Origin: TOLSYN sp963849065 | GTDB lineage: Bacteria; Acidobacteriota; Terriglobia; Terriglobales; Acidobacteriaceae | Length of the DNA stretch: 64,000 bases | Assembly: GCA_963849065.1 (NCBI GenBank) | Contig: CAWKFM010000002.1 | Coordinates: forward strand, 583,014-647,013 | Direction of reading: 5' to 3' | Shown here: positions 8,521 to 16,704 of the stretch, piece after piece | How the letters are laid out: every line of letters starts with the position of its first letter | Position numbering within the stretch: the first letter of the stretch is position 1 | Notes under the pieces: model-generated | Database searches by the model: none | The model's input: only the letters and a program-made list of their open reading frames with translations | What the model was told of the DNA's origin: nothing | Made by a program: the position numbers and the translations under genes

Positions 8521-9843
8521 TTATCTTGGATGGTTAGCGGCGAAGCGTTGCGCGGGATAAGGGTGGAGCACGCGTGGAGAAGGAAGCCATCGCTTGGCAA
8601 TCGCGAGCATGCGCTCCCACGTCAACCCACGCTTTTGGCTGCGGCGGCATAGAACGTGCCACCACATGCTAAGCACCCGTTCCCGGAACATGCCGAGGCT
8701 GTCCAGATTCCCGGGTACTGCGTAGTAGTTGAAGTGGCCTTGCACAACTGCGCGGAGCCAAGTGCCGGTGTCCGGCGTAGCGTCGTGCATGCGTGCGCGG
8801 AGTTGCTGCTTGATCTCTTGCAGCTTTGCCCGCATACGCTTGCGGATCGTCATGCGCCTAACGCTAAAACGTCCGTTCCGGTCTTTTCCGCTGATATGCG
8901 TAAAGCCCAAGAAGTCGAACGTCTCTGGCTTGCCTTCCCCACTTCGCGTTCGATTTTCTTCGGCGAACCGCCCGAACTCAATCAAACGCGTTTTGTCTGG
9001 ATGGAGTTCCAGTCCGAACTTGGACAGTCGTTCCTGAAGGTCCTTCAGAAAACACTCCGCTTCAGCTCGGTGTTGGAAACCTAAGGCGAGGTCGTCCGCG
9101 TAGCGGACGGCTATCACATCCCCCTGTGCGCGTTGTTTGCGCCACTTGTCCAACCAGAGGTCGAAGGTGTAGTGCAGGTAAATGTTCGCCAGCATCGGTG
9201 ATGCCACCGATCCTTGCGGCGTACCTGACGTCGTCTCCGACCATATACCTTCCTCCAGTACCCCAGCGCTCAGCCATTTCTGGATGAGACGCAGGATTCT
9301 GGAATCGGCTACGCGATGCTCGACGAACTTGATAAGCCAGCTTTTGTCGAGGTTATCGAAAAATCCTCGAATGTCGGCGTCAAGAACGTAGTTCACCTTC
9401 TTGTATCGCAGCGCGTACGACAGCGCATCCAGCGCTTGATGCTGGCTGCGCCCCGGGCGGAAGCCGTACGAGAAACCGAGAAAGTCTTCCTCGTATATCT
9501 GATTGAGGATGGTGACCACGGACAGCTGGACGATCTTGTCCTCCAGCGCCGCAATCCCCAATGGACGCTGCCGCCCATCGGCCTTCTCTATGTAAACCCT
9601 TCTCGATGGCTTGGCCCGGTATGCGCCGCGATGCATCCGGCTGTGCAGGTCAATCAGGTGTTCCTGCAAACCGGGTTCATACTCCTGCCACGTCACGCCA
9701 TCGACTCCGGGGGCGGCTTTTCGCTTGAGGGCATAAAAGCTTTCCCGCAGCCGATCAACGGTCAAGTGGTGAAGGAGTGCGGTGAACCGCACCTTCTTAT
9801 CTTTCCGTGCTGCTTTCCGCACACTCGCCAGCCCCTGGGACAC
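8521..9843 (-). CDS. ltrA: Group II intron reverse transcriptase/maturase
   Basis: This 440-residue LtrA-type protein reverse-transcribes and helps splice its host intron. It carries the conserved RT blocks: KRKAAPGVDGVTW (residues 41-53), RPLGIAALEDKIVQ, GFSYGFRPGRSQHQALDAL, GTPQGSVASPMLANIYLHY, and the catalytic AVRYADDLALGF near residue 250. A maturase (X) domain follows (KPETFDFLGFTH onward). It ends VLHPYPAQRFAANHPR with no HNH endonuclease domain. The GTG at 9843 may not be the native start: the usual N-terminal extension of this family is found upstream in another frame (9845-9997), which suggests a frameshift near 9846. RT residues look intact. Confidence 0.9.
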   Translation of the reverse strand: MSQGLASVRKAARKDKKVRFTALLHHLTVDRLRESFYALKRKAAPGVDGVTWQEYEPGLQEHLIDLHSRMHRGAYRAKPSRRVYIEKADGRQRPLGIAALEDKIVQLSVVTILNQIYEEDFLGFSYGFRPGRSQHQALDALSYALRYKKVNYVLDADIRGFFDNLDKSWLIKFVEHRVADSRILRLIQKWLSAGVLEEGIWSETTSGTPQGSVASPMLANIYLHYTFDLWLDKWRKQRAQGDVIAVRYADDLALGFQHRAEAECFLKDLQERLSKFGLELHPDKTRLIEFGRFAEENRTRSGEGKPETFDFLGFTHISGKDRNGRFSVRRMTIRKRMRAKLQEIKQQLRARMHDATPDTGTWLRAVVQGHFNYYAVPGNLDSLGMFRERVLSMWWHVLCRRSQKRGLTWERMLAIAKRWLPSPRVLHPYPAQRFAANHPR

Positions 9844-9844
9844 G

Positions 9845-9997
9845 CTACACCCCGCTCTGTGTCGGGAACGTGTGAAGTTGATGAGTGTTCTCCTTGATCA
9901 GCGGTCTTCCCTCCTCACTCTCCGCCGACAGTCCCCCGTCATTGTTCGAGTGATTCATCGGTAGTACACCACTGTCCGACTCCTCGGAGATGTGCAT
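9845..9997 (-). pseudogene. Out-of-frame N-terminal extension of the intron maturase
   Basis: This frame reads MHISEESDSGVLPMNHSNND at its start and runs through EGRPLIKENTH to TQSGV and a TAG at 9845-9847. As I recall related intron proteins, the same text continues directly into VSQGL-VRKAAR, which is the start of the main ORF one frame over. A single-base indel near 9846 would therefore separate the two parts. It may be decay or a sequencing error. Confidence 0.55.
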
Positions 9998-10619
9998 GCG
10001 GGCAGTACGGCCTTGGCCTTCTCCCGCCGTTCTGTGGCCGGTTTCAATCACAGATATCTCCGAGGTCTCCCGGTTCTCGTGCATGAAGTTTCTAGGCGTG
10101 CTCTGGGGTCTTCGACTACGCAGGACTGTCCGGGAACTCGCGCTATCGTTCCCGTCCATGTGGCCTTCCGCACAAGGCAAGGGCGTCGGCGTCCTGATTG
10201 CCAGTTTTCGGAGCTCAATGTCCCAGCCCACCTATCCCCTGTTTACGCTTCGCCTTGCTCCTCGCGGAACACGGCGCAAAACTCGGGGCCGAGTGGTTCG
10301 CTATTCCTTTCTCGCAAGGATCTTTCATCCTCTGCTTCATGCCGGTTTATCCCGGCGCACTGCCCTGGCCTGTCCGTTGCGCCATTAGGGCATCGCACAG
10401 CAGGTATCCATCAGCCACAATCGACGGTAGCCGGTCCACATGAAGAATATGGTAAAGCTTTGGACGAGCAGGGGGCGGAGTCATCTGGCCTTAGCCTCCT
10501 ACATTATCGTATCGTCTTCTATTGTTGTATTCTAGACTAGTTTCCCGCCGCCGAAAGGGCTGGGAGAGCTGCCTTCGGCGTTTGCTGGAAGGCGCGATGC
10601 ACTGTCTCGAATCGTCTCC

Positions 10620-10636
10620 AGTCCAAATTTTGGACT
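10620..10636. repeat. 17-bp perfect palindrome, copy 1
   Basis: AGTCCAAATTTTGGACT is a perfect palindrome around a central T. It recurs unchanged at 10884-10900. It could be an operator or a small hairpin. Confidence 0.6.
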
Positions 10637-10883
10637 CCAGAAAACTGCCAACATTGAAAAATTCAGCGGACGGTTTTTTCCTGGGGAAGACAAGTGGGTT
10701 TTGCCGAACGCCCACCCCCAACCCCTGCGCAGCGAGCGGGGGTGGCGGCGGACTGGAAGCCACCCTTTGGAATGTGGTGGCACTGGTGGCGGCAGACTAC
10801 CCGGCAAAAGAAGTCGGTGGTGAATTGACAGCAATCAAGATGGCTTTGGAGGCCGAGTGACTGAAACAAAGGGGTGCTCTGCG

Positions 10884-10900
10884 AGTCCAAATTTTGGACT
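10884..10900. repeat. 17-bp perfect palindrome, copy 2
   Basis: This is an identical copy of the palindrome at 10620-10636, 264 bp away. It is followed by GTTTCAGG and by several further GAAACAGG/CTGAAACA words. Confidence 0.6.
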
Positions 10901-11210
10901 GTTTCAGGGGCTAGGTTACTACCTGTTTCGGCCTGTTTTGAGGGCTCCAAAACCGCTGAAACAGGCTCCAAAACCGCTGTTTTTTGTCCTTCCTTGGCGG
11001 ACAAAGATTTTTCCATCTCGGCTGCAACTAGGGAGTGATGGTTTGTAACGAAATAATGCACATTTCCGGTACTTTCATGCTGGCACGCGTTTTCCCGCCT
11101 ACCCTGGGTGGAAGGTTAGTCTCTCGTCGGTTGTTGATCGGCAGGGCCTTTCGAGCGTGAAGTGGTGAAACAAAACATTCAAGATTCGGGATACTGAAAC
11201 TCTACCCACG

Positions 11211-11537
11211 TCACAGACTGCGTGGCTTGCGGAAGGCCCAATAGCCTGACCAGACGAGCAGCAGCAGGCCGAGAGCCAGGTCGATTGGCTGCCAGTCCTG
11301 CCGGTGCATCCGAACCGACAAGATCGGGTTTAGCAGAAGCGCGACAGCCAGGATAGCCCACATCCAGCCCCGTGGCCCGGCGTGGTAGACCCTCACCGCC
11401 CAATATGCCCAACCCACCGTCGCAGCCGTCCTCAGCACCATGTAATAGCCGTAGGGATGCTTCCCCTCTGCGGCGAACAACAAGAGAATCGCCACAAGCA
11501 CAGTGAGTCCAATTTCCAACGTCCGCTTGCTGCCCAA
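11211..11537 (-). CDS. Small four-helix membrane protein (DUF6804-like)
   Basis: The product (108 residues from this start) is almost entirely membrane helix: about residues 6-20, 30-50 (HPYGYYMVLRTAATVGWAYW), 57-72 (PRGWMWAILAVALLLNPILS) and 85-100. The YGYY..LR motif and the layout match, from memory, small proteins annotated as DUF6804. TTG 11537 is proposed as the start because GGAGG lies 7 nt upstream; an ATG at 11561 gives 8 more residues but lies in front of that ribosome site. The function of the family is unknown. Confidence 0.65.
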   Translation of the reverse strand: MGSKRTLEIGLTVLVAILLLFAAEGKHPYGYYMVLRTAATVGWAYWAVRVYHAGPRGWMWAILAVALLLNPILSVRMHRQDWQPIDLALGLLLLVWSGYWAFRKPRSL

Positions 11538-11669
11538 GCTATTGCCTCCGCATGAAATCATTTCACGCTACGGTTTACCACAGACAAGGGGGCGGCCTGC
11601 AATAGCAGGCACTATGACGTACGCTTGACGTACGCCTCATACGGTAAAGCTCTATCTTATTGATTCTTA

Positions 11670-11713
11670 TGGCGTCCCCGGCGGGATTCGAACCCGCGTT
11701 ATCGCCGTGAAAG
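11670..11713 (-). pseudogene. tRNA-Glu 3' half (candidate attachment site)
   Basis: The minus strand reads CTTTCAC (anticodon loop of tRNA-Glu, anticodon TTC), GGCGATAA, then a T-arm CGGGTTCGAATCCCG, and the acceptor end CGGGGACGCCA with encoded CCA. Upstream of CTTTCAC the anticodon stem partner is wrong, and no D-arm or 5' acceptor GTCCCCG is present, so the gene is incomplete. A 44-nt fragment from anticodon loop to CCA is the usual sequence duplicated by tyrosine integrases that use tRNA genes. Its orientation puts the inserted element at higher coordinates and the intact tRNA at the far end. Confidence 0.8.
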
Positions 11714-12027
11714 ACCAGCTATACGCGTAATTTCAACAACTTGCAGAGCATGGGTGGCAACTCAGAACTGCACAGGAATGAGAAGAAATCCGTATTGTTG
11801 TACGAGTGTTGTATGAGGAGCGGCGGAAACAGGCGGTCTTGAATATCGGACTCGCCTCTACCCTGCTACTCAGAATCAATCACTTACAAGGCTTATGGTA
11901 ATGCTGTTCGAGTGAAAGTGTGCAGTTCGGTCGCTTTCATGCACCAATTCATGCACCAATTTTCGGGGCTGATCCTCAACTTCTGTCTCCTGCTGCTCAA
12001 TGCGATTTTCCCTTCCGCTCTTGAGCT
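11714..12027. other. Non-coding stretch beside the tRNA fragment, with short tandem repeats
   Basis: No gene is evident. It contains an imperfect tandem GTTGTACGAGT/GTTGTATGAG at about 11797-11818, and an exact 12-bp tandem CATGCACCAATT at about 11939-11962. Repeats this close to an attachment site can be integrase arm-binding sites, but that is speculative. Confidence 0.4.
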
Positions 12028-12425
12028 TCAGCCATGGGCAAGCAGGACCAGCACCCGGCGAGCCACCTCATATTCTGCCTCTTCAATGGGGCGCTGCTCA
12101 GGAAGCAGACCCAGCCAATCCGTTCCCAGTCGGTAGGTAAATCCCCACAGCGGCATTCCATTCAAGATCGATTGCCGGAAACAGCTAATCAGCGGGTAGA
12201 CTGGCACAGCTCTCAGGCAGTGTCGGGTGGGATCTCGCCAGACATCCAGCGAACCCAAACCGCTTCTACCGCCTCTCGATGATCCAAAACCGTGGGCAGC
12301 TCGCTATCCACTGCGAACACAAAGGGAGCCACTAAAACGAACGGCCCGGTTCTTCGCCTCGCCAGTACCCGCGGCAATACGGCATCTGACCAGAACTGCC
12401 ATTGCAATGGCATCAAGGAGTGCAT
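12028..12425 (-). pseudogene. Broken Nudix hydrolase (CoA-pyrophosphatase-like), C-terminal half
   Basis: Two minus-strand frames together resemble the C-terminal half of a CoA-pyrophosphatase-type Nudix protein. The first frame has TGPFVLVAPFVFAVD and HREAVEAVWV. The second has WRDPTRHCLRAVP, then GMPLWGFTYRLGTDWLGLLP. They join at about 12240 by a one-base shift. The Nudix box itself (GX5EX7REUXEE) is absent, so the gene is also truncated at its 5' end. It cannot be functional. Confidence 0.6.
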
Positions 12426-12586
12426 AGACCAGGAAGATTCAGTAAGCTTTCCGACACGCCTTCGGCGTGACTGATACTGCTGGTGGCAGGATCACGGTGC
12501 GCTCCCTGGCAGCATAAAATCTTGCAGTGGGCGGCAGCACGGCGCTGCAATGGGTGGCAGCACTGCTTGCCACCAGCATGTAGCGC

Positions 12587-12897
12587 TCAGCGCTCAATCA
12601 ACACGGGCTCCGCGCACGCCGCATCATCGTTCTTCACCAGGTTCACCCGGCTGCAAACTTCGTATCGTCTCATCAGGTCGGGATTGCATGGCTTCAACCG
12701 GTCGTAGATGGTGTCCGTCTTCTGATAGCCGGAGTCGAGCCACAGATCATAAGTGTCATCGGGTAGGATGACTGGCATGCGGTCGTGGACGTCGGCACAG
12801 AGTGCGTTCGGTGTCGTGGTGATGTAGGCGCAGGTCTCAACCATGTTCTCTTCGGGATTGTTCCACTGCTCCCAAATTCCATAAGAAGGCTGTGCTT
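12587..12897 (-). pseudogene. 5'-truncated SRAP-family gene (YedK/HMCES), C-terminal part
   Basis: The frame gives GIWEQWNNPEENMVETCAYI, then TTTPNALCADVHDRMPVILP and a C-terminal part ending in ACAEPVLIER. These match the second half of SRAP proteins, which crosslink abasic sites in single-stranded DNA. The conserved W-E-W segment and the HDRMPV histidine are present, but everything before them, including the essential N-terminal Cys2, is missing. Homology stops where a recombinase fragment on the other strand begins (about 12883). Confidence 0.75.
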
Positions 12898-12951
12898 GCG
12901 CGGGAGTTCGGTATCAGCAGGGAGACGCTATACCAGTACGCCCGAGGGTAG
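12883..12951 (+). pseudogene. C-terminal tail of a serine recombinase (resolvase HTH)
   Basis: Twenty-two codons before a TAG at 12949 read KKAVLAREFGISRETLYQYA-RG. This is the typical C-terminal helix-turn-helix of Tn3-type resolvases. No upstream catalytic domain is present. It abuts the truncated SRAP gene, so it likely marks an old transposon boundary. Confidence 0.6.
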
Positions 12952-12955
12952 TGTC

Positions 12956-14071
12956 CTAATTTGAATCCATCAGCTCTGGAGTGTGGAATTCAACGTGCTC
13001 CGTATCAAGCCGCTGCGCTAAGCTCCCGCTTGAAACTTCCCGGAATCCGTTAAATATAGTAAAGAGCGTTCCGCCAACGCTAATCAGCAGTAAACTCCAT
13101 GGCACCACCCGGGAGAACCAGAACACCTGCGGAGTAAAGCGGATAGTGAACACCCATACAAGGTATCCCAGTGTTCCCACTGCCATATTCAACATCCGCC
13201 GAGGATCTCGAAGGGGCAATTCATCCATAAACAGCGCCCAAAGCGCCAGAGTGAAGGGGAAAGCAGCAGCAAGGTCAACAAGGTAGTGCTCGCCAGTCGT
13301 AAGGGTACAAATTGCCGTAATAATCGCGGAAACCAATCCGAACCATCGTACATATTTAAATCTCCAACATGCACAGCAAGCCATGAGCGCCCATGTCATG
13401 TGCATAGATGGCATTCCGTTTCGTCGAATCCATGGATTCAGACTTACCACGGATAGACTAAGGTGATGCAGTTGCTCACTACTGAAGTACTGGCGGGCAC
13501 TCGAATCACTGAACGCATCCCATCCCAGAAGGAACTCGGGACCGCACACCGGCAGTAGCTTATAGCACTGAATAGCGAACACTCCGCCAAGAATAAACAT
13601 GGCGACGAGTCGCCACATTTTCTTTCGATCACGTAGATTTGCGGCACAGGCTACGCCGATTACCAGCGGCAAGGCTTGATAGCAAAGTTGAGAAACGCGG
13701 TCTAGACGCAGCTTATTCACAACGATGTCAGTAATCCAAATGCTGGGTTGAAATCCAAAGCTACCGTCCACGTAAAATGTGTACAGATCGAAAGTTGGCT
13801 GACCACTGTGAAGTGCTCCGACGAACGACGGACTGCCCCGACCAAAATCTGCCATGGCGTTTAAGCTGCCTAAGAGGATCAATAGCAGAGCTGGAAGCAA
13901 ATCGTGCAGCGGCTTCTTTTCGCCCACGCCCCAAACGGCAGTAATACAGAAAGCGCCTGCCATGACGCAAGCTACATAAAAATGATAAGGTTCAGGGAAA
14001 AACAAAACAGCGGACGTAGCCAAGGCGCAAACAATCGCTAAGAACATTATTTTATGAGAGGTTCGGTTCAT
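12956..14071 (-). CDS. PAP2-superfamily integral membrane protein
   Basis: This 371-residue membrane protein has about nine hydrophobic segments. Near residues 221-232 it carries GMPSMHMTWALM, and about 40 residues later TTGEHYLVDLAAA. These correspond to the PSxH and HxxxD histidine motifs of the PAP2 phosphatase family, in the arrangement seen in inositol-phosphorylceramide-synthase-like members. A lipid phosphatase or phosphotransferase role in the inner membrane is likely; the substrate is unknown. ATG 14071 is preferred, with ATG 14080 as an alternative. It is the only apparently intact gene in the 11.7-17.4 kb graveyard. Confidence 0.75.
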   Translation of the reverse strand: MNRTSHKIMFLAIVCALATSAVLFFPEPYHFYVACVMAGAFCITAVWGVGEKKPLHDLLPALLLILLGSLNAMADFGRGSPSFVGALHSGQPTFDLYTFYVDGSFGFQPSIWITDIVVNKLRLDRVSQLCYQALPLVIGVACAANLRDRKKMWRLVAMFILGGVFAIQCYKLLPVCGPEFLLGWDAFSDSSARQYFSSEQLHHLSLSVVSLNPWIRRNGMPSMHMTWALMACCACWRFKYVRWFGLVSAIITAICTLTTGEHYLVDLAAAFPFTLALWALFMDELPLRDPRRMLNMAVGTLGYLVWVFTIRFTPQVFWFSRVVPWSLLLISVGGTLFTIFNGFREVSSGSLAQRLDTEHVEFHTPELMDSN

Positions 14072-14455
14072 TGTACACAAAGGCCACTGTTCCCCGGCAG
14101 TCAGGCCGCATTCTCCGTACTGAATAGAAATTATGAGTAGAACTTATAGAGATGCTACTGATTTCAGGTACTTAGCTTCAGTGCCGTGGCTCACCCACCG
14201 GTGTGACGCTGAATTGTAGCCTTCTGCTACTACGAAACTTTCAGACACCTCCCAGCCGTCATTCCTGTTGAGACGAATGTGCCTTCTGTTCGGGACTTGC
14301 GATCATGCGATTGTCCTGACTCCAGCATTAGGCTTTCCGATACATGGTTCAATACATAGTTGGGAGTATGAGATCAGCCCCACTATAAGCGCCGGCGCGA
14401 CAGGCGCGACGATAGGCCACAATGCGCCGCGTGAGCGGTGCTCTGCGGCCTACTT

Positions 14456-14536
14456 TTACTCCGGCTTTGACACCCTCACGGTGAAGCCTGTTTCCTCATG
14501 AAACTCACGCTGGGCGGCTTTCAGAGCGTCTTCGCC
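14456..14536 (-). pseudogene. Nudix-box fragment
   Basis: The frame GEDALKAAQREFHEETGF, then TVRVSKPE and a stop, matches the core REUXEEXG part of a Nudix box as seen in NTP pyrophosphohydrolases of the PKGE..E.ALxAAxREFxEETG type. Only 26 residues remain, with no flanking fold. It overlaps an unassigned ORF in another frame. Confidence 0.5.
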
Positions 14537-14765
14537 CCCGCAATGCCGGGACGATGATCCAGTGTTCCGCAAACGCATTGATGAGGCGATCGTGGATCTC
14601 GAGCACCTCGGGCGCGCTCTCCAGTTTGCCGGGATCCTGCGCGCTTTCTTCCTCGAGGGCCTTGTCTATGGCGACTTTCAGCTCACCATAGATGGCCGCA
14701 ACTTGTGGGAATTCCACCAGCAGCAACCCAAAGGCGCCGCTGTGCTCGGCCGCATCGCGGAACAT
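14505..14765 (-). CDS. Unassigned ORF, possible gene fragment
   Basis: This 86-residue ORF (MFRDAAEHSGAFGLLLVEFP at the start) is helix-like and acidic in the middle (KALEEESAQDPGKLESAPEV), unlike a random shadow. I do not recognise it and see no clear ribosome site. Its last 10 codons overlap the Nudix-box fragment in another frame, so it may itself be a fragment. Confidence 0.25.
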   Translation of the reverse strand: MFRDAAEHSGAFGLLLVEFPQVAAIYGELKVAIDKALEEESAQDPGKLESAPEVLEIHDRLINAFAEHWIIVPALRGRRRSESRPA

Positions 14766-15270
14766 CCAATCAGGCCGCAGAAATTATCTGTTCGCCGGCA
14801 CCAATAATGGAGGCCAGCAGGCGAGCCGTTCTGCCCCTGTGCCCCGCATCGGTACTCTGAGCCTTGTGGGGTTCACCACTTGACTCTCTCCCTTTGCATC
14901 GGGACGACAGGTTCTCCCGTTCCAAACAAGAGCCTCTTCTCAGGTTCACGCTGCCTTCGAGCCTGATGCCGCAAAGGCCGGTCTTCAGGACGCCACCCTT
15001 GCTTATCCCGGAGCGACCACCATCCCCGGTTCCGACATTGTCTTTACGCTTTCGGCTTGTCATCGACAGTTCGCTTACGCTCGTCTCTCTGAATCACACT
15101 TGACGGGATCAGGTTCCGCCTTTTCCGCGTCGCTCACCACCATCGCTCTTAACGACAGCAGCACACGGTAGTTTGATGGCAGCTCCTGATCGCCGTCACC
15201 GAGGGGCCTACCCTAATCTCTTGTTTAGCTCAACGACAGCCACACTGCTGCTGTCGTCTTCGGGACACAC
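14766..15270. other. Non-coding stretch left of the IS remnants
   Basis: No supported gene. ORFs on both strands are Arg/Ser-rich shadows. A repeat AACGACAGC occurs at about 15151 and 15230, the second as part of the inverted repeat ACGACAG..CTGTCGT (about 15231-15256). Confidence 0.35.
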
Positions 15271-15871
15271 GGTGGTCGCAGTACTTCGAGGTGAGAACGT
15301 GCGCCAGCAGTCCCGGCCCTGCTACCGCGCTCGATGGGGCGCGACGGCGCTGGCGCCTGCACGATCACATCGCATGAGGTGCAGCTCAGCTTCGGCCGCA
15401 CGTGACGGATCGCCTTGAAGCTCTCGGGAACGTACTCAAGGACTTCGGAGACATCTTCGCCAAGTTTGCTCAGCGTACTGCCGCACTCGGGGCAGCACTG
15501 TTGCTGGGGTTCATGCGTCTTGGTCTCGCGCGGAAGAGCGGGCGTCGCACGGGCTTGTTTGCAAATGGAGGCGTACTCGTTGAACTCGAAGGCTTCTCTG
15601 GTGGAGATGTTTGCTCGCCGCGGTTAGCTTCCAGCTGTTCGAGCTTCAACTCAAGCTGTTCGATCTGCCGCTCGATCTTCTCCGAGCGGCGTCCGAACTG
15701 CATACGCTGGAGCTTGGCGATCAGCAGATCCAGGTGCTCGATCTCGTGATCACGCGAGAGCAGTTGCGCTTGGGTCGTGATCAGCGCTTCGTGGGTTGCC
15801 AACAGGATCGCTTTCAACGCGTCCGCATCGAGCGTGCTCAGATCCGGCAGCGTTGTGCACATGAGAACCAT
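15271..15871 (-). pseudogene. tnpC: IS66 transposase tnpC, N-terminal fragment with frameshifts
   Basis: The minus strand encodes the typical TnpC start: DADALKAILLATHEALITTQ, then IEHLDLLIAKLQRMQFGRRS with a coiled coil. After about 15528 the text continues in another frame through the zinc-finger region (CCPECGSTLSKLGEDVSEVL, SFKAIRHVRPKLSC) to APAPSRPIERG, and after a second shift through GPGLLAHVLTSKYCDH. It then stops at about 15271. The DDE catalytic domain is missing. Confidence 0.85.
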
Positions 15872-15947
15872 GAGCGGAGTATGCCATGAACTCTGCTTCC
15901 ATGTGCCTCGCAGCCGCATAAATAGCTATGCAAATCGGCAGATGTCC

Positions 15948-16295
15948 TCAGATCGCCATCAGTGTTTCCGCGGTTCGCACCAGACGCCGCCAATCAATCC
16001 CTTCACAGAGCATCGATAACTGCGCTCGCGTCAGCGAGACCGTTCCGCTCTCGGCCTTCGGCCACACGAAGCGTCCACGCTCCAGCCGCTTGGCAAAAAG
16101 ACATAGCCCTTCGCCATCGAACCAGAGAATCTTGAGCAGATCGCCGCGACGGCCGCGGAAGACGAAAACGTGGCCCGAGAGCGGGTCGTGTTCGAGTGTG
16201 GTCTGCACGGCGGCGCTCAGTCCGGTGAAGCCGCGGCGCATGTCGGTGACGCCCGCTGCAATCCAGATGCGTGTGTTCGCCGGAAACGAGATCAT
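15948..16295 (-). CDS. tnpB: IS66-family accessory protein TnpB (Orf2)
   Basis: This 115-residue protein has the normal TnpB length and signature: IWIAAGVTDMRRGFTGLSAA, GHVFVFRGRRGDLLKILWFD, and EGLCLFAKRLERGRFVWP. It starts at ATG 16295, which overlaps the TGA of tnpA (ATGA), the usual IS66 arrangement. The ORF is open 48 codons further upstream, but that text belongs to tnpA in another frame. The protein looks intact, while its partners TnpA and TnpC are broken. Confidence 0.9.
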   Translation of the reverse strand: MISFPANTRIWIAAGVTDMRRGFTGLSAAVQTTLEHDPLSGHVFVFRGRRGDLLKILWFDGEGLCLFAKRLERGRFVWPKAESGTVSLTRAQLSMLCEGIDWRRLVRTAETLMAI

Positions 16296-16704
16296 CCCGG
16301 CAGGCACTCCAGCACCGCACGAAGCACCTGGAGGTCGGCGTCGCCTTCCACTCGAACCTGTGCCTTCGGAAGCTGGATGTGAATCGATGCAGCCGGTGGT
16401 TGCGAGGAACATGAAATCGCGGCCGCACAGTGGGCGCATCTGCGATCAGCGATGGTTCTGTCTCGCTCACGCTAACCGACAGCAACCGCGATGTCGTCGT
16501 GGCGGTCGCTCCCGTTCTATGGCCACCCAGCTTGCCGGTAAGATGGAGCTTGCGCCATGCAAACACCTGGCTGGCGTTGATCCCATGGCTGCGAGCCACT
16601 CGCGCCACCGACGCTCCCGGCACCAGCGTCTCCTCGACGATCCTCAACCTCTCCGCCGCACTCCGCTTCTTCCGCCTTACAGGCGCTGCCGCCACGGGCG
16701 GCCG
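16292..16704 (-). pseudogene. tnpA: IS66 tnpA (Orf1), truncated and frameshifted
   Basis: Orf1 of IS66 is seen as RRKKRSAAERLRIVEETLVP and ASVARVARSHGINASQVFAW, a helix-turn-helix region, in one frame. The C-terminal part IHIQLPKAQVRVEGDADLQV ending LECLPG and TGA is in another frame, so a shift lies at about 16415-16435. The 5' end is lost at about 16704, where it is fused in frame to an IS3 transposase remnant. Confidence 0.85.

Larger units (their letters stand above)
8447..10360 (-). mobile_element. Group II intron (about 1.9 kb) with reverse-transcriptase ORF
   Basis: Read on the minus strand, the element starts with GTGCGCCGGG at 10360, matching the GUGYG start of group II introns. It encodes a reverse transcriptase/maturase (8521-9843), has domain V directly after the stop codon, and has a domain VI hairpin with a bulged A. 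It ends in ..CTGCGAC at 8447, an AY end about 8 nt after the bulged A. The 3' boundary is well supported by structure. The 5' boundary is a best guess, because a second GTGCG occurs about 35-40 nt upstream. Confidence 0.8.
10361..11210. other. Non-coding region with repeated palindrome
   Basis: ORFs on both strands here look like shadows: they have low-complexity composition, no good ribosome sites, and overlap each other. The region holds two copies of a 17-bp palindrome and a 16-bp direct repeat GGCTCCAAAACCGCTG (about 10943-10980). Confidence 0.4.
15271..16704 (-). mobile_element. IS66-family element, remnant lacking both ends
   Basis: It retains tnpA (broken), tnpB (intact) and the N-terminal part of tnpC in the normal IS66 order, but no terminal inverted repeat was found at either edge. 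Its tnpA is cut by the IS3 remnant. It is only distantly similar to the plus-strand IS66 at 17822-20282. Confidence 0.8.

Noticed and set aside
10522..11061. Overlapping ORFs on both strands in the palindrome region
   Set aside because: Neither has a ribosome site or recognisable domain, and each mirrors the other.
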